NCBI GenBank assembly: GCA_900088475.1
Contig: FLMG01001274.1
Span: 72,475-87,750 of the forward strand
DNA length: 15,276 bases
Reading direction: 5' to 3'
DNA from: Hyphochytrium catenoides
Taxonomy: Eukaryota; Sar; Hyphochytriomycetes; Hyphochytriales; Hyphochytriaceae
Position 1 is the stretch's first letter. The number at the start of each line of letters is the position of its first letter. This document shows positions 1-8,648 of this stretch, one piece after another. The notes below the pieces were generated by a model. It searched no databases, was not told where the DNA came from, and saw only the letters and a list, made by a program, of their open reading frames with translations. Position numbers and translations under genes: made by a program.

Positions 1-31
<31 letters not shown>

Positions 32-409
32 GGGGAGACGGTGGGAGAATGGGAGGCGGAGAGAAAAGAGAGAGGGAGAGATGGTCGAAGAGCGCCAGCA
101 ACGAAAGGAAGAGGTGACAGGGAGGAGAAAGGAGGTGGCCAGTCAAAGGGGAACCAGAGGGGGAGAGCGGAAGAGAAGATTGACGAGCAAGTGGTACAGG
201 AGAAGAGCGAAGAGGGAGGGAAGGCAAGAGAGAAAGACCAGCAGCACGAGGAGGAGAGACGACCAGAAGAGACGCCGAGTGAAGAAGAAGAGAGCTACTC
301 TTACTTTGTCGGTCTTGACGGCGGCAGCAGGGGCGCCTATCATACAAACTGGAGAAGAGAAAGAAAGAGAGACAGGACGAATGCTTCTCCCTCTTCTTCT
401 CCTGCTACT
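1..409. repeat. GA-rich low-complexity sequence upstream of the membrane-protein gene
   Basis: The window opens with an uninterrupted (GA)13 run at 1-26. The plus strand then stays overwhelmingly purine-rich to about position 370. One reading frame, the frame of the downstream membrane-protein exon, is open from the window edge through this block. It encodes only a very charged Glu/Arg/Lys/Gly-rich stretch with no ATG; the first possible initiator is a GTG at 41. I therefore treat the block as probable 5' leader or intron. It could instead be a disordered N-terminal coding part that continues from an exon left of the window. A short less biased stretch at about 290-345 (residues like SYSYFVGLDGG in this frame) leaves the second option open. 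Confidence 0.6.
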
Positions 410-3400
410 ATGGAATCCCTCGTAGATCTCATGGCGGTCTCTTCCGCCTCCGCCTCCTCCTGCTGCCCTGAAAAAATAGAGAGGGAGAGAGAAGAAGAGA
501 AGACGAAGATTGAAGACCCGCGGGAAGAAGAGGTTAAAAGCAAAGGAGAGAAGAGTCCTTCTCTTCGCCTGTCCGCCCCGCAGAATCTCTACCTGATCAC
601 GCCTGTAGCCGACTTTCTCCCTTCATCTCTAGACTCTCGCTTCACTGTGGCAAAGGCACTTCTCTCTCCCAGACTTCTGACTGTCTATCTGTCTCTCCGA
701 AGATCTTTTCTCTACGCGTTGGGCTTTGTAGGTCTCTCTCTCGTCCTGGGGCTCAGCGGCTACTATTATCTCGTCGAGTACAGAGCTCTGGAGGCAGATG
801 GAGCCATACAGCTAGCGGTGTACGGCACAGCCTTGTGTCTCTCTCTCTACGGCGTCTCTTTCTCTCTTGAACTGCATCTTCTTCTCTTGCAAAGACTCTT
901 CCGGGACTTCTCTGTCTTTTTCTACCTTCTTCAGAGTGTGCCGACCATCTTACTCTTTCTTTATCATTTTGCTGCCAACGGGCAACCTTCCCGAGCCTTG
1001 GCCCTGATGATAGCTTCAGCTCTGAGTGTATTGCACCCAGTGCTGATGGACGCAATGCCAATGTTGGGGCTCAACAGGTTCACAGCGGGCATCTCTATCA
1101 TTGGAGAGCTCATTAGCATTGCCATCATCGCGCGGTAAGAGGAAAAGAAGAGAGCCTGCTCCTGCTCATGAGTGTCGTCTCTTCTCCTGTTTGAGCCGCT
1201 GTCTCATCCTCGCTGTATCTCTTCCCGCTATATTCTCTCCCTTTCTTCTCTGTCTCTCTTATTTCTCCTGTTTTAGGCTGTCTCTCGCTCGCTCGCACTA
1301 CTGTTTCTCCGTCATCTTTCTCCCATCCCTCTCTCTCTCTCTCTCTCATCCACTCTCTTTCTCTCTCTCCTCATCCTCTCTCTTTCTCTCTCTCATCCTC
1401 TCTCTTTCTCTCTCGTGTTTCCCCTCTGTTTCTGCTATCTCTCTCTAAGTCTCTCTCTGCTTCTCCCTCTCTGTTTCTTTGTTGGTCTCTCACTCTCTTC
1501 CTGTTAATCATATAGACCTGGTCCAAGTCTATCTTTTCTCCCTTATTGATCCCTCTCTCTCTATCGTTCTCTTCTCTCTCTTTCCTCGTAGGATGGCGAT
1601 AGTGCTCTACACAAGCCCATTTGAAGGCATGGAAAAGACAGAGTTCCGCATCTTCCATCTCCCTATCCGGCCCTGGCTGGTGGCCGCGGACTGCATGCTG
1701 GTGATCTGTGTGCTGGACTGTCAGCAGCTGAAGAAATGTATAGACAAAAGCAAACGGCAGGGGACGCCCGGCACTTCGGAGTTTCTCAACATCAAATGGC
1801 CCTTGGCTCTTGCCCACAGGGAAAGAGAGGACGGCAGCAACTCTTCACTCTCTCTTGCTCCTTCTCTCTCTCTTGCTCCGCGTCTCTCTGTTGCTCCTTC
1901 TCTTTCTTCCGCACCGAGCCCTTCTCTCGTCTCCTCCAAGCCACCGCCGCAGGAGAAGAGAGATAAGATAACAGTTGGGCCCGCGCTTGAGTACTTGGAC
2001 GGTGAGAGAGCAGAAGAGAAGGTCGCGGACGATGAGCTGATGAAGAGAAGAGAAGGTGATGCTGATAGGAGAAAGAAGACTGCTTCGGTGGTTCTTCATT
2101 CAGAGCAAGAGCGAGATGCTCCCTCAAGAGCCAGTTCCGCTTCTAACACTCGACGGTAAGGCCCCCTAGCATAAGCTAGCAGTAGCGACGAAGAGCAGAG
2201 AGTGTTAGAGAAAGAGAGTTTTAGAAAAACAGAAAGTATGGGGGAGTAGTCAGAAGCGATAGTAGAGAGTGCAGAGAGGTGAGAGAGAGGAAAAGAGAGC
2301 AGAGAGAGAGAGAGAGAGAGAAGAGAGAGAAAATAGAGAGGAAGGTAACTGTTAGTGATACCTATAATAGGGGAGAGAAGAGGAAGAGGAAGTCAGAGAC
2401 AGCACACAGGGCAATCTTGCACCACCAAATAGAGAGCGGAATCAAAGAGAGAAACCGTGCGCCATCAAAAAAAGAACATCATGGCAGCAGCATGCACGAG
2501 AGAGAGAGCCAACCCACTTCTTCTCCTTTCTCCTTATACCCTTCTCGCTCTTCTAACTCTCTCTCTCTCTCTTTCGTTTTCTCTGTCTTCATAATAGACG
2601 CCAGCCGAGGACTAGGATTTACAGAGTCTGCCCTGTAGACAAGCCGCTGCTGGTCGATGCACATAGAAACTTAGGCAGTGCACTCGGATCTCTGCTCACC
2701 AGGCTAGCCAGAGGAGGAGAGAGAAAGAGAAGAAGAAGGGAGGAGAGGAGAGAAAGAACAGGGCAACAGAAGGATGAGCAGGTGCTTCCCCATTTTTCTT
2801 GTAAGGAGACCGAGGAGGATAACAAGGAGGAGAGAGGACGAAAGAAGACAACCACTGAGCTCTCTTGTCCACCACATCTCTCGCCTCCTTCTTCTCCTCC
2901 GTCATCAGCGGCGCCGTTCATGGCACGGAGAGAAGGCATGGGTCTCCTCATAGCCTCTCTCTCCTTTGTTCTGCAGGCTTCTTTCCTCTTTTTCGAGGAG
3001 GAGCTTCTGAGAGACACCGCAAGACATGTGACCTCTTTCTTCTTCTTCATCTGCTGCTGCTGTGCCAATCTTTTCCTTCTTTCTCTCTCTCAGACGACAC
3101 TTCTGCTTCGCCTCTTGGGAAGCTTTGATCTCTGGATTGTGCTCTTCTCTCTCTTGGAGTTTCTGGTCGTTAGTGGGGTCCTTCTTCATTGGGATGAGAG
3201 GTAGGGAGACAGGAGAGAAGAGATACTGAGAGAGAGAAAAGTTTGAGAGTGCGCGGAAGAAGTTGACGTGTCAGGAGAAGAGCAGGATTGCGTGAGATAG
3301 ACCAAGGATGAGGTTAGAGAACGGGTTGAAAGGGAAGAAGAGAGAGAAGGAGAGAGGAAAAGAAGACCACCAGAGAAAGCAAAGAGACACACAGAGAGAC

Positions 3401-4402
3401 AGAGACAGATTCACCGCGGACAGCAGAGTGAACCAGCAGAGAGAGAGAGAGAGAGACAAGAGTGCTTGGCCCCTGACCAGTGAACTGACGGTGTGCCTTT
3501 CTTCTCTCTCTCTCTTCGTCTTCCAGGTGTCTCCTCGTGGCTTCTCTGGTCCTCTCCGTGACAACCTCTTTGATGATTCAGGACACGCTTCTTCTGCCTC
3601 CCAGCAAAAGAAAGCGTTTGCTTGTCCCGTATTTCCTCTCTCTCTTCTGCGCTACTTGCTGCTGTGGCCTCTACCTCATTCGCCTTCCGGCGGAAGAGAG
3701 AGAAGATCTTCTCTTCGGGACGTACGGCGCAGACGAGGCAGAAGAAGGAAAGAAAGAACAGGAGAGAGGAGGGAAAGCAGCAGAAGTTCTCCTTGCTTCT
3801 CTCTTCAAGTTCCTCTCCCGCTCACCGTTAAGCTTAGCCCTGGATTCTCTCTTTACTATTCTTCTCTACACAATTCGGAGCGCGCTCAGTCTCTCCACCT
3901 GTCCCAACCTTCTAGTCATTGTCTCCTCTCCTGCGCAATATAAGGTTGACTATCTCTCTATTAGCCCAGGTTAAGTGCGAAACAATGAGAAACAGATAGA
4001 CGAGCAGAGAAAGAAGAGAGGAGGGGGTGGAGAGAGAGATGGGAAAGAAAGAGAGAGACATCGAAAACGCAGAGAAAGAGGGAGGGAATAGAGAGAAATG
4101 GAGAGAACCACCGCCGGGTAGACAGGAGTGGGAGAAGGAGAGGGAGCGCAGACAGGAGAAAGAGCAAATAAGTCTGCTCGCAACTCCTCCTCATTGTCTC
4201 TCTTTTCTCTCTGGCAACAGCTCTCTCTCTCTCTCTCTCTCTTCTTCTGACCTCCCTATTGTCAACGTTGCTTTTTATCTGTGGAGATGGCAGCTTCATG
4301 GTGATAGCAATAGCATCGCTTGAACAACAAGACAGAGAAGAGAGCGGTGCTAATAGAAAAGACATACCCTCCTGCTGGTTGAGCTGTCAGCGAAAGAAGT
4401 AG
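410..4402 (+). CDS. Unrecognised multi-pass membrane protein, 4-5 exons
   Basis: Proposed exons are 410-1134, 1592-2155, 2598-3200, 3527-3969 and, less certainly, 4287-4402. The first three junctions use donors GTAAGA, GTAAGG and GTAGGG with pyrimidine-rich acceptors ending CGTAG, AATAG and CCAG. All three introns are phase 2 and the frames join exactly. The product would be about 816 residues. Hydrophobic segments lie at about 99-123, 132-162, 167-190, 196-214, 226-248 (spanning the first junction), 270-285, 545-563, 573-594, 601-648 (probably two), 662-683 and 732-767, so 10-12 membrane spans are plausible. The charged loop between them (about 300-540) is low complexity and holds four 6-residue repeats. 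The ATG at 410 has A at -3 and G at +4; the frame is open further upstream. Exon 4 could instead end at the TAA at 3972-3974. I do not recognise the family and assign no function. The existence of the gene is fairly secure, its two ends less so. Confidence 0.6.
1135..1591 (+). other. Intron 1 of the membrane-protein gene
   Basis: A 457-bp intron running from GTAAGA to a CCTCGTAG acceptor. Apart from about 25 purine-rich bases next to the donor, it is almost wholly pyrimidine-rich on the coding strand, with several perfect CT runs between about 1330 and 1445. The exons on each side join in phase 2 and restore an Arg codon followed by an uninterrupted hydrophobic segment, which supports the splice model. 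Confidence 0.7.
1845..1916 (+). repeat. Four 18-bp in-frame coding repeats (6-residue unit SLSLAP)
   Basis: Inside exon 2 of the membrane-protein gene, four consecutive 18-bp units encode SLSLAP, SLSLAP, RLSVAP and SLSSAP, with a degenerate fifth unit after them. The unit keeps the reading frame. It looks like a CT-rich microsatellite that expanded inside a predicted hydrophilic loop. The protein stays in frame to the donor at 2156. Confidence 0.7.
2156..2597 (+). other. Intron 2 of the membrane-protein gene (purine half, then pyrimidine half)
   Basis: A 442-bp intron from GTAAGG to a CATAATAG acceptor. Its first 300 bases are strongly purine-rich, with a long GA run near 2300-2322. Its last 90 bases are strongly pyrimidine-rich, with a CT run near 2555-2573. 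A small hairpin (CTAGC, ATAA loop, GCTAG) sits near the donor at about 2166-2179. A second AG at 2624 (TTTACAG) would also keep phase 2 and would remove nine residues from exon 3. I prefer 2597 because it directly follows the pyrimidine tract. Confidence 0.65.
3201..3526 (+). other. Intron 3 of the membrane-protein gene (purine half, then pyrimidine half)
   Basis: A 326-bp intron from GTAGGG to a CGTCTTCCAG acceptor, phase 2. The first 260 bases are purine-rich, with GA runs near 3440-3455. The last 30 bases are a CT tract. It repeats the asymmetry seen in intron 2. Confidence 0.7.
3970..4286 (+). other. Probable intron 4 of the membrane-protein gene
   Basis: A candidate donor CAG|GTTAAG overlaps the apparent TAA stop of exon 4, just as the apparent stops of exons 1-3 lie within their donors. 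The sequence then runs purine-rich to about 4170 and pyrimidine-rich from about 4190 to 4260, like introns 2 and 3. The candidate acceptor (TTTTTATCTGTGGAG, 4286) is phase-compatible (phase 1) and opens 38 further codons to a TAG at 4400. The acceptor is not ideal, and the phase differs from the other three introns. If this is not an intron, it is 3' UTR. Confidence 0.4.
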
Positions 4403-4893
4403 AAGGCACTGGACACCACTACCAGCCGGCCATCGGAGAAAGGAAAAGAAGGGCTCACAGGAGGATGACAGCAAAGACTCTAAAGGTTGAGCAGCCTCTT
4501 CTGACTGGGAGAGAGAAGAGGAGAGAGGTTATGCCTTGGGAAGTGATGAGCAAGGCCATAATAACAAAACGTATATTCTGTTATGTCTAGTCTCTTAGCT
4601 ATCCATTGAGACTGTTTCATTTCTAGAGCAAAGCCCCAGCTCTCGCTATGTACAAGGCCCCAGCTCTCGCTATGTACAATGCCCCAGCTCTCGCTATGCA
4701 CAATAGATGCTTCCTTCTCAGTCTTTCTTCTCATCCGCTTGCTCCATTCCTTCTCTTGCTACCTTCTCGTCTCTCATCTTCCTTCTTGCGGACAGGGAGG
4801 GCGAGAAGGAGCCGAACAGGCACCCAACAACCTTCCTTGACGGCGTCATCTTGAGTCTTCCTTTAGTGGCTTGTGCTCCTCCTCTCAAGAATC
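4403..4893. other. Intergenic region between two convergent 3' ends
   Basis: This region separates the plus-strand membrane-protein gene from the minus-strand T1-domain gene, so it should hold both 3' UTRs and cleavage sites. It contains the 24-bp tandem repeats annotated separately. I see no AATAAA on either strand here, and no coding sequence I can defend. Short open frames on both strands have biased composition or lack an ATG. Confidence 0.6.
4633..4704. repeat. Three tandem copies of a 24-bp repeat
   Basis: Units start at 4633, 4657 and 4681. Each begins GCCCCAGCTCTCGCTATG and continues with six bases (TACAAG, TACAAT, CACAAT), so the units are identical apart from two positions. The period is a multiple of three, and both strands read through in frame. 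The flanks do not look coding, and the repeat lies where the 3' UTRs of two convergent genes should be. Confidence 0.9.
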
Positions 4894-6643
4894 TCAGTCC
4901 TTCTTCTTCGTCCATGGTAAGAGCCTTCTAACTCTGTCCATCATTCTTCCTAGCAAGCGTCTCTCTCTCAGCTTCTTCAGCCAGCCGCGGCGCACTCCTA
5001 AAGCCAGCAGCGGTGCGCCTAGAGCGGCTCCCGCAGCCAACACCTTCTGCCACCAGCCAAAGAACACACCGCTCATCGCCACTTGGCTGATCTTCCCTGC
5101 AGGTAACCCGACCTTACTCATAATAGACTGGACGACGCTGTTCCCGAACAAAGTGCTGGCGATCGTTGTCTGTTTGACAGTCGTTCTGAAGTCTTTCAGA
5201 CCAAAGAACTCTGCCTCAGCATAGAGTTCTCTCAGCTGATCTTGGTCTCGAGGCAGCGCTACCTCGATACCTCTCAAATAGTTCAATATAATGGAGAAAT
5301 GGGTGGGATTGCGGTCGATGAAGGGCATCCCGTCCTTCACGTATCCTTTGGACACTGCACGTTCAATCTCAGCAACCAGTTCAGGCGCTACCTGAAAGAA
5401 AATGGATTAGTAGAAGTTATAGACGACGTAGATGCCGTGGACAAGAAAAGAACGATGCAATAGATTGAGGGAGTATAGAGACAGGGAGGACCAGAGAGAA
5501 AGAGAACGAGATAGGGTAAGAAAACGTATAGGATTGAGATTGAGAACAAGAGCAAGACAGAGAGAGACAAGTGAGTGAGAGAGAGAGAGAGACAGAGAGC
5601 GAGAGACACACAGAGAGAGACAGAGGGAGAGACAGAGAGAGAGAGAGACCAGCAAAGAGCCAAAGAGATGGAATAATGACCACGGTCTATCTTTGCAATG
5701 GAATTAGAGAAGAGGACAGGTATCAAAACAGAGAGATTCATCCGGGTATAAGACCCTTAGAACCACATTAGTCGACCGAAAGAAAGCAATGACAGTCAGT
5801 AACCCAGTGTCGCTCTACCTGCAGCGTCTCCCACGTTGTGGTCACGACAAGGCCGCCCACGTTGATATCAACAACCCCAGACCGCAGTCGCGGCCCTACC
5901 TGGGGAGGAGAAGGAGGAGCAAAACCCAGAGAGATCTTCTGAAGCTGAGAAGAGATATTCTCAAGCTCCTTGCGGATGGCATGAAGCTCTTTAGGAATTT
6001 TCTCCTCCGCTGGCACGGGATGGAGCTCTATAAGTCTATCCATAGAGATCCTATGGATCTCTGAAGCGTCATTGTCCTGAGCGATTCTCTGAAGCTCAAT
6101 AGAGCTCGGCTGAGAGATTATCCGTAGGGAGGCGGCGCTACTGTCATCTTCTGCATGACCCCTAACTGAGATCTTCTGGAGTTGCTGGCCGTCTTTATCT
6201 TGGCTTTCCTTGCTCTTGCCGCTTGTCCTGCTGTTGGCATCGTTCTGTTTGTCTTCTATTCCACTGTCTTCTTTCTCTCTTCCCTTCATCGCACTGTCAT
6301 CACTTGCTTCTGCTTCCTTTTCAAGTCCAAACCATCGGACATGCAGTTGACGGTTTACCAGCGCAGGGGCCGCACGGCAGATGTTAACAGAAAACGCTAC
6401 AGCTCCTCCTCTCCGTGTCGAAGAGAATGAGCGGTAGAGTTGTTTGGGATGGTCTATCAAAGGCCAAGCCCGGCTTGCCGAACTCTCCAGTGCCGCGGCG
6501 TTCTTATTCATGGTGGCGAAGGAATGGCTAGGTTTTGGTGCGAGGATCAAGCGCTTGTTGAGCGCTGGTAATGATCGCCGCTGTACTTCTTTAGTCATCC
6601 TCTTGCTGATGGCCCGGAGAGCCATCGCTCTAGTCTTGTGCAT
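4894..6643 (-). CDS. KCTD-like BTB/T1-domain protein with mitochondrial-type N-terminus and C-terminal membrane segment
   Basis: Two exons on the minus strand, 6643-5819 and 5391-4894, join in phase 0 (donor CAG|GTAGAG, acceptor TTTCAG|GT) to give 440 residues. The N-terminus (about 1-40) is rich in Arg, Lys, Ala and Ser with no acidic residue before the Glu at position 19, as in mitochondrial presequences; YRSFSSTRR follows near residue 70. Residues about 110-200 are charged and probably disordered. Leu/Ile heptad-like segments (LQKIS, LQRIA, IHRIS, again LQKIS) at about 155-245 suggest a coiled coil. The T1 domain spans about 257-343: VDINVGG with a following TTTWETL, then FIDRNPTHF, ILNYLRG and AEAEFFGL, all diagnostic of the KCTD/Kv tetramerisation fold. 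The splice junction falls inside this domain, which confirms the intron. Residues about 380-408 are hydrophobic (a likely membrane helix), followed by a very basic tail. T1 domains oligomerise and often bind cullin-3 or partner membrane proteins; the exact role here is unknown. The start ATG has an open frame upstream but no earlier in-frame ATG. Confidence 0.85.
5392..5818 (-). other. Intron of the T1-domain gene
   Basis: A 427-bp phase-0 intron. On the coding (minus) strand the donor-proximal 130 bases have mixed composition. The region corresponding to plus 5460-5660 is strongly pyrimidine-rich, with CT runs opposite GA runs at about 5578-5592 and 5634-5648. Removing it joins the two halves of one T1 domain. 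The Ser/Leu-rich open frames on this strand are products of the CT bias. Confidence 0.85.
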
Positions 6644-6968
6644 TCTCCTCCTACGAACGAGAGGATGTAGATGGAACGAGAAGGTTGGGATGTAGCTATT
6701 GCGTAAGAGTTGATCTTGATGGCACGCCCTTTCGAAGAGTGTTGAGCTCTACTCTCCAAAGGGCTGCAGCCGACATCACGCCTTAAGCCTGGAGTTGTCA
6801 GTGTCGAGAGATGCTGCAGCTCCGGTTGCCTTCTTTCCTTTGCCGTGTTATCTGTTAACCCAATGCTAGCTTTATCGGGGTCCAAGGGAAGCTCTTCACA
6901 CCTTCTTGCGTCCGCTGGTGCTCTCAACAGATGACGCAGACACTGAGAGGATGGTGCGGACCACCAGC

Positions 6969-7085
6969 CGCAGCCGCAGCAGCAGCAGCGTCAACAGAAG
7001 AAGAAGATCAGGAGCAGCAGCAGCGTCAACAGGAGAAGAAGAAGATCAGGAGCAGCAGCAGAAGAAGAAGGAGGAGAAGAAGAAC
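6969..7085. repeat. CAG/AAG compound trinucleotide repeat
   Basis: An imperfect tandem array. A unit of four AGC triplets, GTCAAC, an AGA/AGG-rich segment and ATCAGG occurs at 6978-7012 (35 bp) and 7013-7050 (38 bp). A partial third unit passes into AAG/AGG triplets. The 3-bp difference between the units is one extra trinucleotide. All frames give low-complexity peptides (Gln, Ser, Ala or Arg runs), and no coding flanks are visible, so I treat it as noncoding sequence upstream of the T1-domain gene. Confidence 0.8.
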
Positions 7086-7559
7086 AGGTGCCCACCTCTG
7101 TGCAGATCTTCTCACCAAGGAAGGCAGCGAGTGAAAGATCCAAGGTTCTGACGTTGGTCAAGAAGAAGCAGGTGTTCGCACTGCAAAATTGACAAAAAAG
7201 ATTTAATTCGTAAATGACAAATTTCCATAAGCTGATTCTGAATATAGGCATAGTTTATAAGGGTGGATGACCATATGGCGCCAGTTATCCGAAACGAGGG
7301 CCACAGTCGCAAACTGTACAACGAAATTCACATTATTATCACCTTCTTGACAGTATCTCTGTCAAGAATTAATAATTGACTGTGAAGCACGAACAGATCT
7401 TGCTGCAAGAGAGAAGGGAAGCTCCCTACAGAGCAGGCGATGATCTGAAGAAGACGAAGCATCATCATCTCCTCCTGCAGGCGCGCGCTTGCAGAAGGAG
7501 CCAGCCGTAGCAAAGATTATATGGGAGGAGACAGAGTGATAGCACAGTGTTGAGGCGCT

Positions 7560-7569
7560 GAGGCGCCTC
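7560..7569. promoter_or_regulatory. GAGGCGCCTC palindrome in the divergent spacer
   Basis: A perfect 10-bp palindrome embedded in further GAGGCG copies in both orientations (about 7551-7578). It lies about 0.9 kb upstream of the T1-gene start. Clustered palindromic GC-rich elements can be transcription-factor sites, but a role here is a guess. Confidence 0.25.
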
Positions 7570-7592
7570 TGAGAGGCGAGAAGACGCAGCAC

Positions 7593-7695
7593 TTACGTCA
7601 TTCGTCAGGGAAATCCCTTGACCTCCGAAAGTCTGAGTACGTCATAAGTTGTTGGCGGTCAGGTGTCGCCCGGGATGAGAGTCATCATGACGCAA
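7593..7695. promoter_or_regulatory. Cluster of CRE/ATF-like half sites
   Basis: TTACGTCA (7593-7600), TACGTCAT (7638-7645) and ATGACGCAA (7687-7695) fall within about 100 bp. Each resembles a bZIP (CRE/ATF) half site or near-full site. Such short motifs occur by chance. I list them because of their clustering in a spacer that must contain promoters. Confidence 0.2.
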
Positions 7696-8610
7696 CACTT
7701 CCAAGTTAGGCATACTGCGTTCTGCCGGTACCTTTGCGGAGCTGTGAACTTTAGAGGTAGCCGCTGGAACTTCGTTATCTCTTCCCTGCCTCGCACTGGG
7801 TGTCTGAGGACTCTATGTTCGAGGCGGTTAGGACGGAGAAAGGAAGTTGAGAGCAAAAAGGGATGCTTATACTGTACGTACTATGTTATTACCCTTGACA
7901 GCATCACTAAACCGATCCTCTCTTTCTGTGAGCCTTCAATAAAGCAGAGGCGATACGAACTTAACTATACTGAAGTTACTCTGACGCAGATAGGACTCTT
8001 CTTCCCCTCTGCTTGTTGGCCTTTCTCGAACCTCGGATGACAAAAATAATCTTCTCTTCCTCACTAAGTCTTTGTGTGGATGCGCGAAGTGCCGTAAGTT
8101 CTTGTTGCCATTAGCTTCTCTCCGAACCCTGCGACTGGCACTCTGGGACGCGTGTGAGGTATGAGAAGGTGACTATGCCATTAACCTTTTTGAAACGAAT
8201 ACCACATACTGTCTTCTTCTCTCTGCAACCAATCTCTGCTTCCCTGTAGATCAGGGCCATTTACTATCAGTGTAAACAGTACCATCCATCCCTTCGCGGT
8301 CTATAATCTCAATATACAGTCCTATTCGACAATTGCCAAAGCAATGCGAAGACAGCTTTAGATAGCTCGAACTCGAGAGTGCACATACGTGCGACAGATA
8401 TCATCCCGCGTTTTTTTTTGGTTCTCTACGGCAATGTACTCCTATTATGTCAGAACAGGATGGGGAAGTACTCCTTATCAGGAGGAGTGATAACATCCCT
8501 CTTCTAAATGGATAAACACATTAGCTGTCTAAGAGTGTGGACGGCACAGCTTCCACCTTTAGATAAAAATGGAAAGAACGGTACGAATCGTCATGAAGCT
8601 TCCGTGCAGC

Positions 8611-8648
8611 GCTTCAGTCTATTAGCACCGCTTCGGATTATTAGCACC
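8611..8648. repeat. 19-bp direct tandem duplication
   Basis: Units at 8611-8629 and 8630-8648 match at 16 of 19 positions. Both begin GCTTC and end in the shared core TATTAGCACC. The sequence after the second unit begins again with GCT. There is no coding context. Confidence 0.8.

Noticed and set aside
41-409. Coding start at 41 for the membrane protein
   Set aside because: The codon at 41 is GTG, there is no ATG before 410, and the product is a charged low-complexity stretch typical of translated GA repeats.
2279-2638. Plus-strand frame of 119 codons with repeated RE residues
   Set aside because: It is translated GA repeat inside intron 2, and its end overlaps exon 3 in the wrong frame.
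4262-4474. Minus-strand 70-codon frame ending at 4262
   Set aside because: It starts with TTG rather than ATG, has no recognisable motif, and overlaps the better supported fifth exon of the plus-strand gene.
4633-4704. CRISPR array
   Set aside because: The units are contiguous with no spacers, and the genome is eukaryotic.
4480-4734. Minus-strand frame with 8-residue HSESWG-type repeats
   Set aside because: The peptide repeat follows from the 24-bp period. Flanking sequence does not look coding, and it sits in the expected 3' UTR zone.
5388-5741. Three overlapping minus-strand frames rich in Ser and Leu
   Set aside because: They translate the CT-rich intron of the T1-domain gene in all three frames, which shows bias rather than selection.
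7663-8040. 125-codon plus-strand frame in the spacer
   Set aside because: The first codon is GTG and the first ATG is at 7675. It shows no motif or compositional sign of coding, and an AATAAA lies within it.
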